DNA of 32,180 nucleotides. Origin: Larix sibirica (taxonomy: Eukaryota > Streptophyta > Pinopsida > Pinales > Pinaceae). Below the pieces are notes generated by a model. The model was not told where the DNA came from and searched no databases. It saw only the letters and a list, made by a program, of their open reading frames with translations. Numbering within the stretch: the first letter of the stretch is position 1; every line of letters starts with the position of its first letter. The stretch is from NCBI GenBank assembly GCA_004151065.3, contig NWUY0300072462.1, positions 1 through 32,180 on the forward strand, written 5' to 3'. The position numbers were made by a program, and so were the translations under genes. Positions 20,196 through 31,490 of the stretch are shown here, piece by piece.

Positions 20196-22030
20196 TTGAA
20201 AAATATTAACTTTGCAGGTAGAGGAGGCCAAGGACCGAAAGATGAAGGCATAAAAACTTACATTCAAGAGATCATTTCGAAAGCAGAATCAGAGGAAGAA
20301 TCTCGTCACATTGCAGAGGTGGCATCTTGTGTGGGGGACAATCACCAGTCTATTCTAGTAAGAAAGTCTGTTGCAAAAATAGAAGGTAATTTGTGAACCC
20401 TATGAAAGGGAAGAAAGGAAACTGAAGACCAGTACCTCGACAAGAAGCTAATCCATCTTCAGTAGAAATAGAATTTGAACCTCAAAATATGGAAGAGGAA
20501 ATAGGGAGAAACATGATAATTTGTCTCTAAACATCAAATCTTATCTCCCATATGAGAAACATTTCTTGAGATATTTGATCTTGACCGAGTGAGTGCTGCC
20601 AAAGTTGTGGGGTAGAGAAAAAAAAAACAATTCCAGAGGGTACAACTTGACTTTGGGATCTCAAAAAAGTATTGGTTATTGTGGGAAATCATGGCCACTC
20701 CTACATCTAAAATTGAATTCCCCATCACTGATACTCAAGGAGTAGGGCTTATGAATCCCATTTCACTAACAACACTCCCAAACTTTCACGGGTTAACCAC
20801 TGAAGATTCATATGTATTTATGTTCAAGTTTGACATACTATGTCAGAGTTATGAATACACTACAAACTTGCAAAAACTGAAATTATTTCCAACCACCTCA
20901 AAGGGGGAATCCGTGAGGTAGTTTATGGGTCTTGGTTTTGGTACCATCACTACATAGGATGAGATTAAGCGAGCCTTCCTTGAAAAGTATCAAGAATACT
21001 GTAGATCCTGGGATCTGAGATAATATATTTTTAAGATGAAGAAGGAGGAGGAGAATGTGGAAGACTATGTGGAACGTTTCCAGTATAACTTACAGAGGTC
21101 TCCACATACTACTTTGGGTTGTGATGTCTTAAAAACTATCTTAATCAGTGGAATGAGGGATGAGTGGTTTGACATGTTAAATCTAATGGGAAAAGGGGAT
21201 ACTTCGAAGGAAATATATGAGACAATCTGTGATTATTGCAGAAGGTGCTAACAAAGAGTCCCCAGGAATAGATCAGGAATCAGAGACCTTCCTACAAGGG
21301 TTGTAAAGTCAGCTAGTTGGGGAGTGACCAAGGTAGAAATTATTATGTTGCTAGAATATTTTAAAACTAACATTCTTGGAACATTATCTTCACAACTAGA
21401 TGTATTCCAATCAAAACAAAGACAATTCGAAGCTGAGAAGGCGCTCACTATCTTCTACCCAAAATGAAAAAGGAAACATGCCTATAGAGAATACCCAGTA
21501 AAAACTATTGAAGTATGTGGGATATGCGATCAATACCACCCTACGAAATCCTACCCATCCTTACCAAGGCTAAAAGCATTTTACTAGGGCACTAGCAAGG
21601 AAGTCGAACCAGTCTATTTCTTGGGACAGAAGAAACCATGGCAATCATGAACTACATGTATGAACCAATATTATTTTGCATTTTATAATACTTGGAATGG
21701 TTAATATAGTTCTCATCAAGCACAATTCCATACTCCTCACTAGCAAAACCCCCATCAATGTCAATATCCCTCGTCATGGGTATAATATCCAGCTCAACCT
21801 ATTCAAAATCCTACATGTCCACAAAACTTGAAAAATCCTTATTTTCCTATACAACCATTTCCAACACCTCAACCTCAAATGTCCTTACTATTTCCCCCAC
21901 AATTACCTATGCAAACACAATTACAACTTCCAATGAACCCACCGATGAATTCTCCAATAAATGCCCCTGTAATCCGACCTCAACTACATGTATAGGCTAG
22001 TCCAAATCCTAATATACGGCAGTTCAGTAG
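20196..22030 (+). pseudogene. gag: Ty3/gypsy gag remnant (Athila/Tat-like)
   Basis: After a charged N-terminal piece (20,196-20,396), the capsid-like region reads TTLPNFHGLTTEDSYVFMFK, then LCQSYEYTTNLQKLKLFPTT, FMGLGFGTITT and EENVEDYVERFQYNLQRS, then LKTILISGMRDEWFDMLNLM (20.7-21.2 kb), the typical retrotransposon Gag core. A zinc knuckle follows at 21,516-21,554 (CGICDQYHPTKSY); its last ligand is Tyr instead of Cys, so it is broken. From 21.7 to 22.0 kb comes a Pro/Gln-rich tail (PFPTPQPQMSLLFPPQ). Gag would coat the RNA and assemble virus-like particles. Many stops (for example near 20,920, 20,957, 21,022, 21,251 and 21,585) kill it. The start is uncertain because the first ATG run lies in a region of weak similarity. 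Confidence 0.88.
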
Positions 22031-22363
22031 GTTGAAATGCCAACCTTCTCAATCTATAGAATTAGTCCCCTTGCATGTCATAACGTACACCTTAGGTTTG
22101 GTAGGGTGACTAGCTGTGAGAAATCACCAATAATCACTTAACAGGTGGAGGATCAACCTCTATCTACTGAAGCAGAGCAACCTTGAGAACAAACTAAAAG
22201 TCCTCCTCATTCTATGACTTCAGAAGTAACAACAATAACACAACTAGTGGCTGTTACTAGCCCGACTCACGTACAAGTTGTTACTCCTCCATACCCGGAA
22301 AGGATAGAAATAGCTAGAATACCACCACAACCCGAATTTGAAATGTTAGGAGAATTCTAGAAC

Positions 22364-22830
22364 TTGTGTGTCAATATTCCGATGTTACAATCCATTAGGG
22401 ATGTGCCAATTTACTCCAAAATTGTCCGTGAGTTATGTCTTAGAAAACCATGGGGGAAATCCAAAGATCCACCCACTATACATGTCCTGGGAAAACCATC
22501 TGATTTAATATTAGGAAGGGATATACCTATTAAATATGATGACCTCAGAAATATGACTGTTACTATCCAGATCCAAGGGAAAAAAACTTCCAACACTTTG
22601 CTATATTTGGGAGCAACCATCAATATGACAAAGAAAATCTGATAAACCATTAGGATTGGTAAATTTGAGACCCACACCCACATTCATTGAATTGGAATAT
22701 TGTTCTACTATCCGACCTGAGGAATCCTAGAGGATGTAACTATTGTTGTGGATTCTTGGGAATACCTGACAGATTTCCTATTCATGCAAATGAAATCCCA
22801 CCTAGTAGTCCATCCTTTAATTTTAGTGAG
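22364..22830 (+). pseudogene. Ty3/gypsy protease remnant with lost catalytic Asp
   Basis: A 92-codon frame (22,364-22,642) reads IPMLQSIRDVPIYSKIVREL, then KDPPTIHVLGKPSDLILGRD, then LLYLGATINM. In this lineage the aspartic protease has DLGA at this point; here the Asp codon is TAT (22,604-22,606), so catalysis is lost. After a frameshift near 22,715 the sequence resumes with GILEDVTIVVDSWEY and FLFMQMKSHLVVHPLILVRP (to about 22,830), matching the region between protease and RT. It follows gag in the same orientation, as expected. RT, RNase H and integrase are absent after about 22,900, so the element is truncated or was cut by a later rearrangement. Confidence 0.85.
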
Positions 22831-22849
22831 GCCTTGGCTCGAAAAATTT

Positions 22850-23381
22850 AAATGATTAAAAGTTAACAATCCTAGTGAAAGAAATATACCTTTACTACTT
22901 GGATTATGCCTTGGGTGCACTCGTTAGATGAGCTATATCATTTTCTTGAACATTTAGGGTCCTTTGGATGTTTAACATGAGAATACTGGCTTCATATAAG
23001 TGTTTCTAATTGTATGTCCTAGCAGTGTGTGGTAATGCATAATCTGCTTGTTCTTTCCAATCCTCAATTGTTTGGAGGAACGATTCTTTGAGCTTTGAGG
23101 AACTTCATTCTAGTTAATGTGTAAGTTGTATTTCCATAAAAGGATTGTAGAAACTAAGGATTGTCCTAAAAGAAAAGAAGGCCATTGTCTACTTGTATTG
23201 TTTAATATCTCAAACAAAACAAATTATTTTCCTTTGTACCAATTAGAAATTGGGAAATATGAAGTTGCATGAGCTTCTTCTTTTTTGTGAATTGCATGTC
23301 AAAGTATTTTCTTATTCCTATATGTGTTTCCATCAATCTAAATTTTAGTAAGCATATCTTAATTTGTTGACATGACTTCTA
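22850..23381. other. Unassigned DNA with one weak exon-like stretch
   Basis: After the protease remnant breaks off, no pol is seen. A plus frame at 23,032-23,120 reads MHNLLVLSNPQLFGGTIL then one stop and ALRNFILVNV, and ends at GTAAGT (23,121-23,126), a consensus 5' splice site. This could be a dead host exon but is too short to assign. Confidence 0.25.
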
Positions 23382-23692
23382 GTCTCTTGTTTTTTATCAT
23401 GCCAAAGTTGGTGCGCAAAGCACATGTTTTCAAATCACATACACTAGAAGCATGAGGAGAAAGATCTATCATTCATATGTCGATGGAAAGGAACTTGAGT
23501 ACCTTAAATCAACAGGCCTTGAAGGATTAAATTAGACCCTTCTCATTCATGATAAATATGGAAGCTCTGAAAGGTTCTTGGATGTAAGTGCAAGTCATGT
23601 AGTTAACACTATCAAGTACGCTATTTTCAAGACATGTAATGATGAGTTCAACAGGGTTATTCCCAGGGAATCCAATCCAATACCAATCTAAA
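23382..23692 (+). pseudogene. Protein-like open stretch of ~100 codons, unknown family
   Basis: A single plus frame runs from about 23,382 to the TAA near 23,690 with just one internal stop (TAG near 23,529). It reads FYHAKVGAQSTCFQITYTRS, MRRKIYHSYVDGKELEYLKS, TLLIHDKYGSSERFLDVSAS, and TIKYAIFKTCNDEFNRVIPR. Composition is that of a soluble mixed alpha/beta protein, with no transposon motif. It may be an exon of a host pseudogene together with the exon-like pieces at 23,032-23,120 and 24,424-24,541; that is inference from splice-like borders only. On the opposite strand a 60-codon frame here is a shadow. Confidence 0.35.
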
Positions 23693-23904
23693 TATCCAAT
23701 CGATATCATTCCTACAAAACAATATTTTAATTGAGAAATTCTATGAGGGTAAACAATGGTTAGATTTGCACATTGTACTAGTGTATAGGTATGGCCTTTT
23801 GTATGGCATTCATTTTTAAGTTGTAGGATGATGGTGATGATGATGATTGGGGATAAAATAGGAGAAATGAAAAGTTATCTTGGACAAATATTTTCTCTCG
23901 ATTA

Positions 23905-23980
23905 ATAGCACAGTTGGCTCAGTGGTTTGGCAATTTCTTTTAGCTCTATGTTCTATGATTAAAATGGTTTTGAATAGATG
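23905..23980 (+). mobile_element. tRNA-like segment with perfect box A (possible SINE head)
   Basis: TGGCTCAGTGG (23,915-23,925) is an exact match to the Pol III box A consensus TRGCNNAGYGG. Forty nucleotides later GGTTTTGAATAG (23,966-23,977) resembles box B GGTTCGANNCC with an inserted T and a decayed end. The segment before box A (TAGCACAGT) is not a good acceptor arm, so this is unlikely to be a working tRNA gene. No box A/B pair of this sequence recurs in the window; the SINE-like segment at 12.0-12.1 kb is a different type. Confidence 0.4.
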
Positions 23981-24049
23981 ATGATAGTTTGAATCAAAGT
24001 GTGTTTTAAATATGCTATTATTTAAACCTAACAAAGTCTAATATTTGAT

Positions 24050-26384
24050 GTTTGTTGTCTTATATTCTTAGTTACCCAATACATGGTAGGGAGAGGCATC
24101 TTTATCTAAGGATCTCCCTCCTCAATCCAAAGTCTTACCCCCAACAAAAAAAGAAAACATATTAATTTTGTAGTGGACTAGTTGTCACAATTATTTATAA
24201 TTAGTGATTGCACTTGTAAGGATTTCCTTTCTATAATATGGCCTGTTTTTAAAAAATGAAAAATTGTGTATGAGCCTTTGATTAGAACTATAACTACATT
24301 GAAGCAAATTTTGGTATGTTTTTCTTGTCTCTTTCTCCTATTTCGTATTGAACTTATCTCTCTGCTTTTGTTTCATAGTATTTTTGTAATTATCTTTTGA
24401 TCTCATGTTGTCATTTGTCCTAGGTTGACCTCTTTGTGAAGCTCCACACATCCTTAGAAAGTTTATCAAATGAAAACGCATTTGTGTCCAATTTTGCACA
24501 TAATCAAGACTTAAGTAATTGTGATTATTTGATGCTTGAGGTTTCCTTGTTGTGCGCTCTGCATTAGGAATTTAGTCCAATTATGAGAATAAGCTCTTGA
24601 GCAAGGCCTTAGCTTAAATGGATACATCCAAAACTAATCAGTACTTTAGGAACTCATCATTGTGTGTTTTCTCTGTTATTGTGTGTATGCTCTGTGTATG
24701 AGATTCTGTCAAATTGAATGCATTTGAGTGGTTACCAAATAAGTTCTATATGTAAATTCCTATTAGTTTGATGTGTTTGAGAGACTTTCAAATGGGTCTT
24801 ATGGGGTGGTTAATGAGATTGCTGAATTGTTTTGTTGAATGAACGAGGGTGAGTTTTGGCACCCAATCACAAGTTATATATTTCATATTGTGGTCATTTT
24901 GAAACCTATTCAAAAATTTTGTAGATGGATTCATGCTTGATCCCATTAGTATCAATGTTGGTGTTTAATATCCGAATTGATGTTTCTTTAGTTTTTATAT
25001 TTTAGATTGTTTAATGCAATTTTTTGAGGCTATCATCTGAAAATATTTTGTAAATTCCCTTAAAACCTCTCAAGCATGGGAAACACAACCATGCTTGTTT
25101 GTTCATATCTCTTCTATGCCAATTTGTTTTTTCATTTGATAGTTTGGATTTAGACACAAAACAAAATTTTCTTGAGCTATTTGATTCATGCTATTTGTAA
25201 CATCTTGATTATACTTGATCAATGAAAGATTGGTAAAATATATGGCATCTCTTATTAACATAGGAATTTCACAACCAAAGAAACACATCCCAACAAATTT
25301 AATCTCACAATCACAACCAAAGTCACAACCCAATGAATTATAAACTCGAGAAAAACTCAATCGAACTCAATCAAATAAATCATAAATTGAATAATGGTAC
25401 AAATGATTTAATATGGAATTTTTTGGATTTAATGACCAAAAAATCTTTAAGAATGGTTGTAATACCCCATAATTATTTATTTTATCACAATTTAAATATT
25501 TGGTTAAGTACTGTCATAAAATCTTAAACTTGGATATAGTTTAGGGTATAACATAGGGTTTTGATTTAAGCTGATTCTAGAGCTATCCTATAACTATTTT
25601 CAAACTGCCAGCAAAATCTTAGAAGAGGGGTTCCAAAATATCCAATAGGAGGTATGCTAAGGCTAGTTAGTTAATTTTCCCTCTTGCATTTCACTTTCCA
25701 GCTGCTAGTTTTCTTTACATGCGTAAATTCATATTTATTTGTTTCAAGCAAAATTATGCTCATTGAATCTCAATTGAAGAGAGGTTTCATAAACCAAATT
25801 TTCTCAAAGGTCGTTAAAAGAAAAACAAATCAAGCAAAGTGGTTTCAATTTTTTGCAAATATGAATCTAGGGTAAATCACAATTTATATTTTGCACATTT
25901 TGAATAAAGAAGAAAGCTAAACTCTCGACTATTTGCACCTTTCCGACACTTTTTTTTAGAATACTGTGATGTGATTTGTTGCTGAAATTGTGATTTTGAT
26001 TGTTCAAATTGAAATTTTGTTTGCAGAAATGGATTCAACATCCTCAATTACCCCTAGGGAATGTTGATTATGCAATTCCAACAACCCAAAATTGTCACTT
26101 TAGTAATTTCAACCAGATTTTGGCCGAAAAAATCATCGGATCCCTAGACTGAATTAGTCGTTTATGTTAGTCATTTTTAGTTGTGTCACTTATGATCTAG
26201 TTGTATTTTTTATCCCAAAACTAAATTAGTCATTTAATTTAGTCATTTATAGTTGCGTCACCTAAAATTTCTCAAATTTGGTAAGTTATTTATCTTAAAA
26301 GAACTGTCGTGGCTAACTTTTTTGGTCGTGTAGTCATAAATTTGCCATAGTGATCATAGACTGGTTGTGTGTACATACAGTAGT
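24050..26384. other. Long intergenic stretch with a possible exon and a short duplication
   Basis: Mostly AT-rich text without protein-like frames. At 24,424-24,567 a plus frame of 48 codons (VDLFVKLHTSLESLSNENAF) follows a pyrimidine-rich run ending in CCTAG, which resembles a 3' splice site. At 26,167-26,272 a 72-bp duplication is visible (TTAGTCATTT(T/A)TAGTTG(T/C)GTCAC at 26,167 and 26,239). A minus frame of 85 codons (25,103-25,360) and plus frames at 25,333 and 25,684 show no domain. Confidence 0.35.
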
Positions 26385-26665
26385 TGATGGATAGTATAAT
26401 GGACCCAATAAACTAAAGAATAATAAAACATACCAATTCAATAATTATATGCCTAAATCAAGTGAAAGAGTTAATGAATAAGAATCATCCTTGAAGGGGA
26501 AACATCATATTACAAGATATCAAATGCACAAGATAAGATTACCATTTAAATGAGTCTACATGATGTATGTATAGTAGACAAAGAGGGATATAAATAAATA
26601 ATAAGCCAACAAAACTATAATTAATGTAATGATAATGAATGAGTTTTATCTTTAGGAGATTAACA
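26385..26665 (-). mobile_element. 3' LTR (left part) of a minus-strand chromovirus
   Basis: On the minus strand the sequence after the polypurine tract starts TGTTAATC at 26,665, as an LTR should. About 280 bp further a CCATCA ending near 26,386 is a plausible CA terminus. The intervening text is AT-rich with no coding content. Neither the exact end nor a target duplication could be confirmed, and no 5' LTR partner was found in the window. Confidence 0.45.
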
Positions 26666-26667
26666 TG

Positions 26668-26680
26668 CCCTTCCCCTTGA
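26668..26680 (-). other. Polypurine tract
   Basis: TCAAGGGGAAGGG on the minus strand, ending two bases before the TG of the LTR. It has the composition and position of the plus-strand primer for LTR retrotransposon replication. Confidence 0.55.
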
Positions 26681-26681
26681 A

Positions 26682-27890
26682 AAAGGTGTTTCCCTCAATG
26701 TCAATCAAATTTTGGATTCTTTTGTATGAAGAATGTATCTTTGTAAATCATTATTCTAGTTGAAATTTATTCCACTTGAGAAGGTACTTAGTAATTTCTT
26801 GGATCCTTATTTTCTTGATTTGTGTCTCAATGACTATTTGAGGTTCTAATGTGATTTTTTCGTCTTCATCAAGCTTTGGAAAAATTGTCAAATTGTGATA
26901 TTATCAATTATTACCTTATTTAAACAAGTCAAACATGGAATATTGTATGTACGCACATGAAGGAGGAGGTAACTCTAATCTATAATCCATATTTAATTCT
27001 AATCATCTACAACAACTTATAGATACCATAGTATGTGGGTGCTAATTTGTAGTCATTTTTTTGTTACTTGAAGGAAATCTATTTGGATTGTTGTAGCCTA
27101 AAAAATACCTATTGCTCGACTTTAAAGTGTAATTAACTATGGTGTTGATATGATTGTTGTTTCGTATCATTGTGTGTTGTATCCAGGTGGTCCTTCATAC
27201 ATGGATAACCTATCGTTGGTGTTGGATTTGATCCTCCAATACTCAAACATTAGGTCACCCTCTCAATGTTCATCTGATGGATGGGGGATTATACCCATAG
27301 TATATCATAAACAAGGACATTCTGGATGATGTATGCAAATAAGTGTTGTATTTCCAAACTACTAAAGGTCACCACTTGAACCAGTGTGTCTATTTATCAA
27401 ATAAAAAGTATCATAAATAACCTTCTATACATTTATTCACAATCTTTGTTTTCCCAACAGATTATGGATGTAAAGATAATTTTGAGCTAGTTGAGAACCC
27501 AAACAAGAAAAAAAATTATTCCAAAAATTGCAAGTGAAAATTGGATCTCTATCACTTACAATAATCTTGGGGATTTTGTGAGGCATCTGAACTATTTCCA
27601 TGAATGATGTGGCTATCATAATTTCTTTAAAAGGATGAGAACATGAGAAATATTAGGCACACTTTATGAGTCAATCTACCACCATGATGATGACATACTT
27701 CCCTTCAATAGTCCTATTATCAAATCCAGTGGGACATCTTTCCAATTATTTTTTAGAATTGGTAATGGTTATAGAAGACTTGGCATCTTGATAGTCTCTT
27801 TGTTTTTTTTGCAAAGAAAAAAATCTACCACAAAATTTTAAACATTAGTTTTCAAACCTTCCTAGAACCATTCCTTCTTGATCCTATTAG
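26682..27890 (-). pseudogene. pol: Chromovirus integrase with C-terminal chromodomain, decayed
   Basis: Reading leftward from 27,890: RIKKEWF and EGLKTNVK (zinc-finger side); ETIKMPSLL, PLPI and NWKDVPLDLIIGLL (core, first Asp context, 27.7 kb); KYVIIMVVD; then a 60-codon open frame (27,619-27,437) with IPKIIVSDRDPIFTCNFWNN, the second catalytic Asp motif. Then NKC, EGYL and HWFKW-like text, PPSIR, and KLAPTYYGIYKLL (GPF/Y-type module, 27.0 kb). The tail is LDEDEKITLEPQIVIETQIK then IQEITKYLLKWNKF (26.75-26.88 kb), a chromodomain of the chromovirus type, and FFKGKGML before the polypurine tract. Frames change repeatedly and stops are frequent, so it is dead. Integrase joins element DNA to the genome; the chromodomain steers insertion to particular chromatin. 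RT and upstream genes are missing to the right. Confidence 0.88.
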
Positions 27891-28419
27891 TCCTACAGTC
27901 TATACTAGACTACACGATTACATAGTTTAGGCACCTCTAAGTTTCGGGATTTTCGATTTTAAGGATTGATTATGTAATGGATCAAGATACTATTACAAAC
28001 AAAGAAATTATTCAACATCTGCTAACAACAGAATCTGAAAATAGCATTGGATGACTAGACTAAAAGGAAGGATGATATCAATGACAACCAAGATTCAAAC
28101 CTAATTGATAATATAAGGAACAAATAGTTCATTCATATATTAACTTTAAAACACTATATTCATAAAAAAAAATTCAAATACTAAATCATGAATACTAAAT
28201 CAAAGCATGGGCATTCATAACAAAAACTTCATTATAAAGGATTCCATAACCAAGACTAGTTTAAACAAAACTGCAAAGTATTCAGATTTAAATGATAGCT
28301 AAACCTAGCTCATAACATAAAAGATATCATCTTCAGTTTACAGGCCTCCAAAAAGACAATTCACAGAGTATATGTCTTTAGACTTCCAGTATGTTCACTC
28401 TTGACCCTCCTACGACTAA
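27891..28419. other. No recognisable gene
   Basis: The integrase reading stops near 27,890 and no RNase H or RT can be found to its right, so the element is truncated there. The remaining text is A-rich and unassigned. Confidence 0.4.
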
Positions 28420-28476
28420 ACTCCTCTAGCATATTAGTTTTTACATTTTATAGCCAAGCCTAATATCTAGAGGAGT
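28420..28476. repeat. 17-bp foldback with one bulge, 22-nt loop
   Basis: ACTCCTCTAGCATATTAG (28,420-28,437) pairs with CTAATATCTAGAGGAGT (28,460-28,476) along its whole length except one bulged C. An additional A-T pair flanks the stem. It sits a few hundred bases 3' of the decayed ORF on the minus strand and could be part of its 3' untranslated or LTR sequence. Confidence 0.65.
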
Positions 28477-28877
28477 TCTAAATCCCCCAAAAATGGTGGA
28501 TCGAATTTTACAATTTATGATTGCAAAATTAAATCTAACATTTATGATTTTAAACCTCCATTCGATCCATGCTTTAAACTTATCTAGAATCGATCGTATA
28601 GATAACCTCTTGTTGTAACTTTGCAGTTCATCCAAGAAGACACTTGTTAACTACATCAACAACAACCTATGAATTTCAAGATCCTCTACAACAATCTCAA
28701 GCTCTTAATGTAGAATCATTACCAAAATGACTAAAATTTATGATGAACATTCTCCCCGATCCTTTCATTACACGTGGACCAAAACATGGAGATTCCCAAA
28801 AAAATTATGTCAACTGATCAGACATGTCGGGAAGCCTCTGCTAAGACAACCAAGCCATCAAAATCCTGAGACTTATT

Positions 28878-30780
28878 TTATAGTCGAAGAAAATATTTCT
28901 CTGAAGCTCTAAGTATTTTAAGGAGCTCTTCATTTTTATTATAAAGATCTCCATTCCTTTGTTGCGCTGCTTTTATTTTGTTGACTACTTCTTCTGCTAA
29001 CTAACTCAATTCGTCATAGTTTGCATTCAATTCCTGTAAATATTTCCGTAGCATCTGGTTTTCCTGCATTATTATATCATTAGCTTCATTCAAATGATCA
29101 TTTTGTTCTTTATACTATTGAATATCTCTATGAATATTTCCAACATCCATTATATTTTCAGTATTAACTTCCTCCATAGGGATATCTACTGATTGATGAA
29201 TTTCAGCTTGAATTTCATGGTCTTTTGAAGTCTCATCGTTTTCTTGAATATCCTCTATCTTATATTCATCTTTGAAATCCAGAGTATCAATAGATGTTTC
29301 ATCCTTCGTACCTTCTAATTCTATTTCTTCCTTAATTATACATGTACCTCTAAGAAGATCTAGAAACACTTGCAATCCTTCTTCAATTTTCCCTAAAACT
29401 CCAGATTGTAACTGCTCTTCCTTTTTGGATTCATTGTCTTATTCATCAGAATAATCCCCAATGCCAAATACCATATCTTTCCTAAGCTTATGATTTATAG
29501 CATCCTTCATATTAAATCTTAACTTATTAATGGCTCAAGTTTTAGGCCTTCTTATAACAATTTCAAGCAAGGTAGTATTTTTAAGCATTTCAGGACCAAC
29601 AAAAGGGTCTTCAAAAATACCTCGCTTTAACCTTTTGGGGCTCTGCTCTTTTACAATATATCTAATTGTTTTATTAGTATTAAGGGATTCATTCCTTCAT
29701 CTCGTTACCACTATTCTATGTTGTAGGATTTGACTCAGGCTAAAGCTCTTCCTTGTTACACTAAACCGTCTTTTGTACATCCTCTTTTTCTGTTACAGGT
29801 TCATTCTTTGAGTTGAACCCTTATTTCTTACATGTAACCTTTCCTTGTACATCTTCTTCCCTTTGATCACTATTGAGTGAGTTTTCAAGTGCTCTCTTTG
29901 AGGTTTTACGAATTTCCCCCTTTTTATCAACAATATTACCTTCATCCTCAGAAACCCCTCTCCATTCAAGTTTGAAACCTAACTAAAATAAGAAATGGGA
30001 TCACATCCTGCTTTGTTTCTTTAGTTCTTCAAGGATGAGTAATTTTACCATACCATGATGAAAGAAACTATGACTAGTATGCTCCATATGATTTTGAACT
30101 CTGGTGGCCATTTTAGTTAAAAAATTTAGAATATAATAGTGAAGTTTTAATTTATGAATACTTGCTACATGAACTGGGAATATCATATAATAGACAAAGA
30201 GTGTGGCAAACCTTCCTTCATAGGTAATCTAATGTTGTTGAACACCTCGAATATCCCTCCATTCTTGTTTTAAAAATTCCTTGTGGATGCCCTTGCTCCA
30301 GTCAGAGTTTTGATGCTGAGGCGTGAGAAATTGATTGTAATCGGTCTCAATAGGCTACTTCTTAAACCATTTCTCTCCCTCAGCAGATATACTAGTCGCA
30401 ACAACAATAAAATATTCAGAAATTTGAATCTTGAAACCAACGAAGTCTACTGTCGAACCGTTGAAGTTCAGATCAAAATGCTTTGCAACTTCAACATTGT
30501 ATCCATGAATTATTTCACATTAGGAGTACCAGATGAAATCCTTTATATTCTGAGCACATTGAGGAATCATTTACACCCAATCTTTGTTATCTAGTTCAAA
30601 CCGATGTAAATTTCCACTTGCCCTCTTCATCTCTGCAACCACTAGTTTGTGAAAACATAGCAAGGCGATTGTCACTAAACAATGTTCAATAGAAAACCAC
30701 TTCTCATGATAAGGAAATGAACCAAATTGTCTTGCATGAACACTTAGGTAGCAATCCACGATCCAATTACGAGTTGGTTC
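28878..30780 (-). pseudogene. Decayed ~620-codon ORF of unknown function, downstream of a gypsy integrase
   Basis: From 30,780 to 30,001 a single frame of 260 codons carries just four internal stops (TAA, TAA, TAG, TAG) before a TGA, with no frameshift. It reads WIVDCYLSVHARQFGSFPYH, WFSIEHCLVTIALLCFHKLV, VAEMKRASGNLHRFELDNKD, NIKDFIWY, VEVAKHFDLNFNGSTVDFVG, GIHKEFLKQEWRDI, LKLHYYILNFLTKMATRVQN and SFFHHGMVKLLILEELKKQS. The same frame continues past the TGA into a charged region (RKTSKRALENSLNSDQREED). After one frameshift near 29,680 it goes on with KEQSPKRLKRGIFEDPFVGP and LEIVIRRPKT, an acidic stretch at 29,375-29,115 (DTLDFKDEYKIEDIQENDET) and a coiled coil (NEANDIIMQENQMLRKYLQE, 29.07 kb; KIKAAQQRNGDLYNKNEELL), ending at a TAA (28,878-28,880). 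No gag zinc knuckle, protease, RT, integrase, signal peptide or membrane segment is evident. It lies ~710 bp after an integrase stop, same strand. Confidence 0.7.
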
Positions 30781-31490
30781 AGGACAAGTTTATCATAATG
30801 TAAACTGGAATGAATTCACATCAAGTAATAAATGAAGTACACATGTTTTATGACACAATATTTAATAATAACACCATTCCTCGATACCATAACATGAAAT
30901 TATTACTTGAAATCCAATAACATTTAAATTTGTCATGTCAAAATTTTCCAGCAACGCACATGCAAATAAGACTCCCAACTTTTGCTACTGGAATGTTTAA
31001 AACATTGAACCTTTCATATTTGAAATTTAAAACCTAGCTTCTGAGCCAATCTGAAGACTTGCAAGGTTTATCAAAAGAATAAAGTTTCCAAAAGAGATTA
31101 TTTAAGAATAAAGAGCTAGGCTAAGACTATCAATTAAACTAAAATACATTACAATTTAAACCATAAATCATCCAAATCATTTAACAGTGTAGCTATCAAA
31201 ATAACTCAAAAGGGTAATTTAGACTCAAAAAGAAAAGGATAGGAAGAAAATGGGTGTGACAGTTTTAGGACTAACATTTGGCTCCATCTAAGGATGGTAT
31301 TCTCCTTGTGAGATACCAAGAATAGTAGACCAAGTGCCTCCAAAAATTGAACCTTATTCCTGCTAAAGCTGCAACTATCATAAAAAAATGAAAATTGATA
31401 ATTTAAATGCAGATCCATTGAGCTAGAGTCTTTATTGAACAAAATTGAAAACTAATTGGTATTTATAATGGAATTAGATAAACCATAATA
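30781..31490. other. Spacer between integrase end and the downstream ORF
   Basis: No protein-like frame. Stops are frequent in the frame of the downstream ORF to the right of 30,780, so that ORF's true start may be missing or spliced. A 78-codon minus frame (31,206-31,442) has no domain. A leader or intron would fit the position. Confidence 0.35.

Noticed and set aside
20534-20728. 64-codon minus frame opposite gag
   Set aside because: Antisense shadow of the plus-strand gag region.
23824-23850. GAT/GGT trinucleotide run giving a His-rich minus frame
   Set aside because: Simple microsatellite; the poly-His is a by-product.
25103-25360. 85-codon minus frame with several Cys
   Set aside because: Cys spacing fits no known finger motif, and neither flank continues as coding; likely chance.
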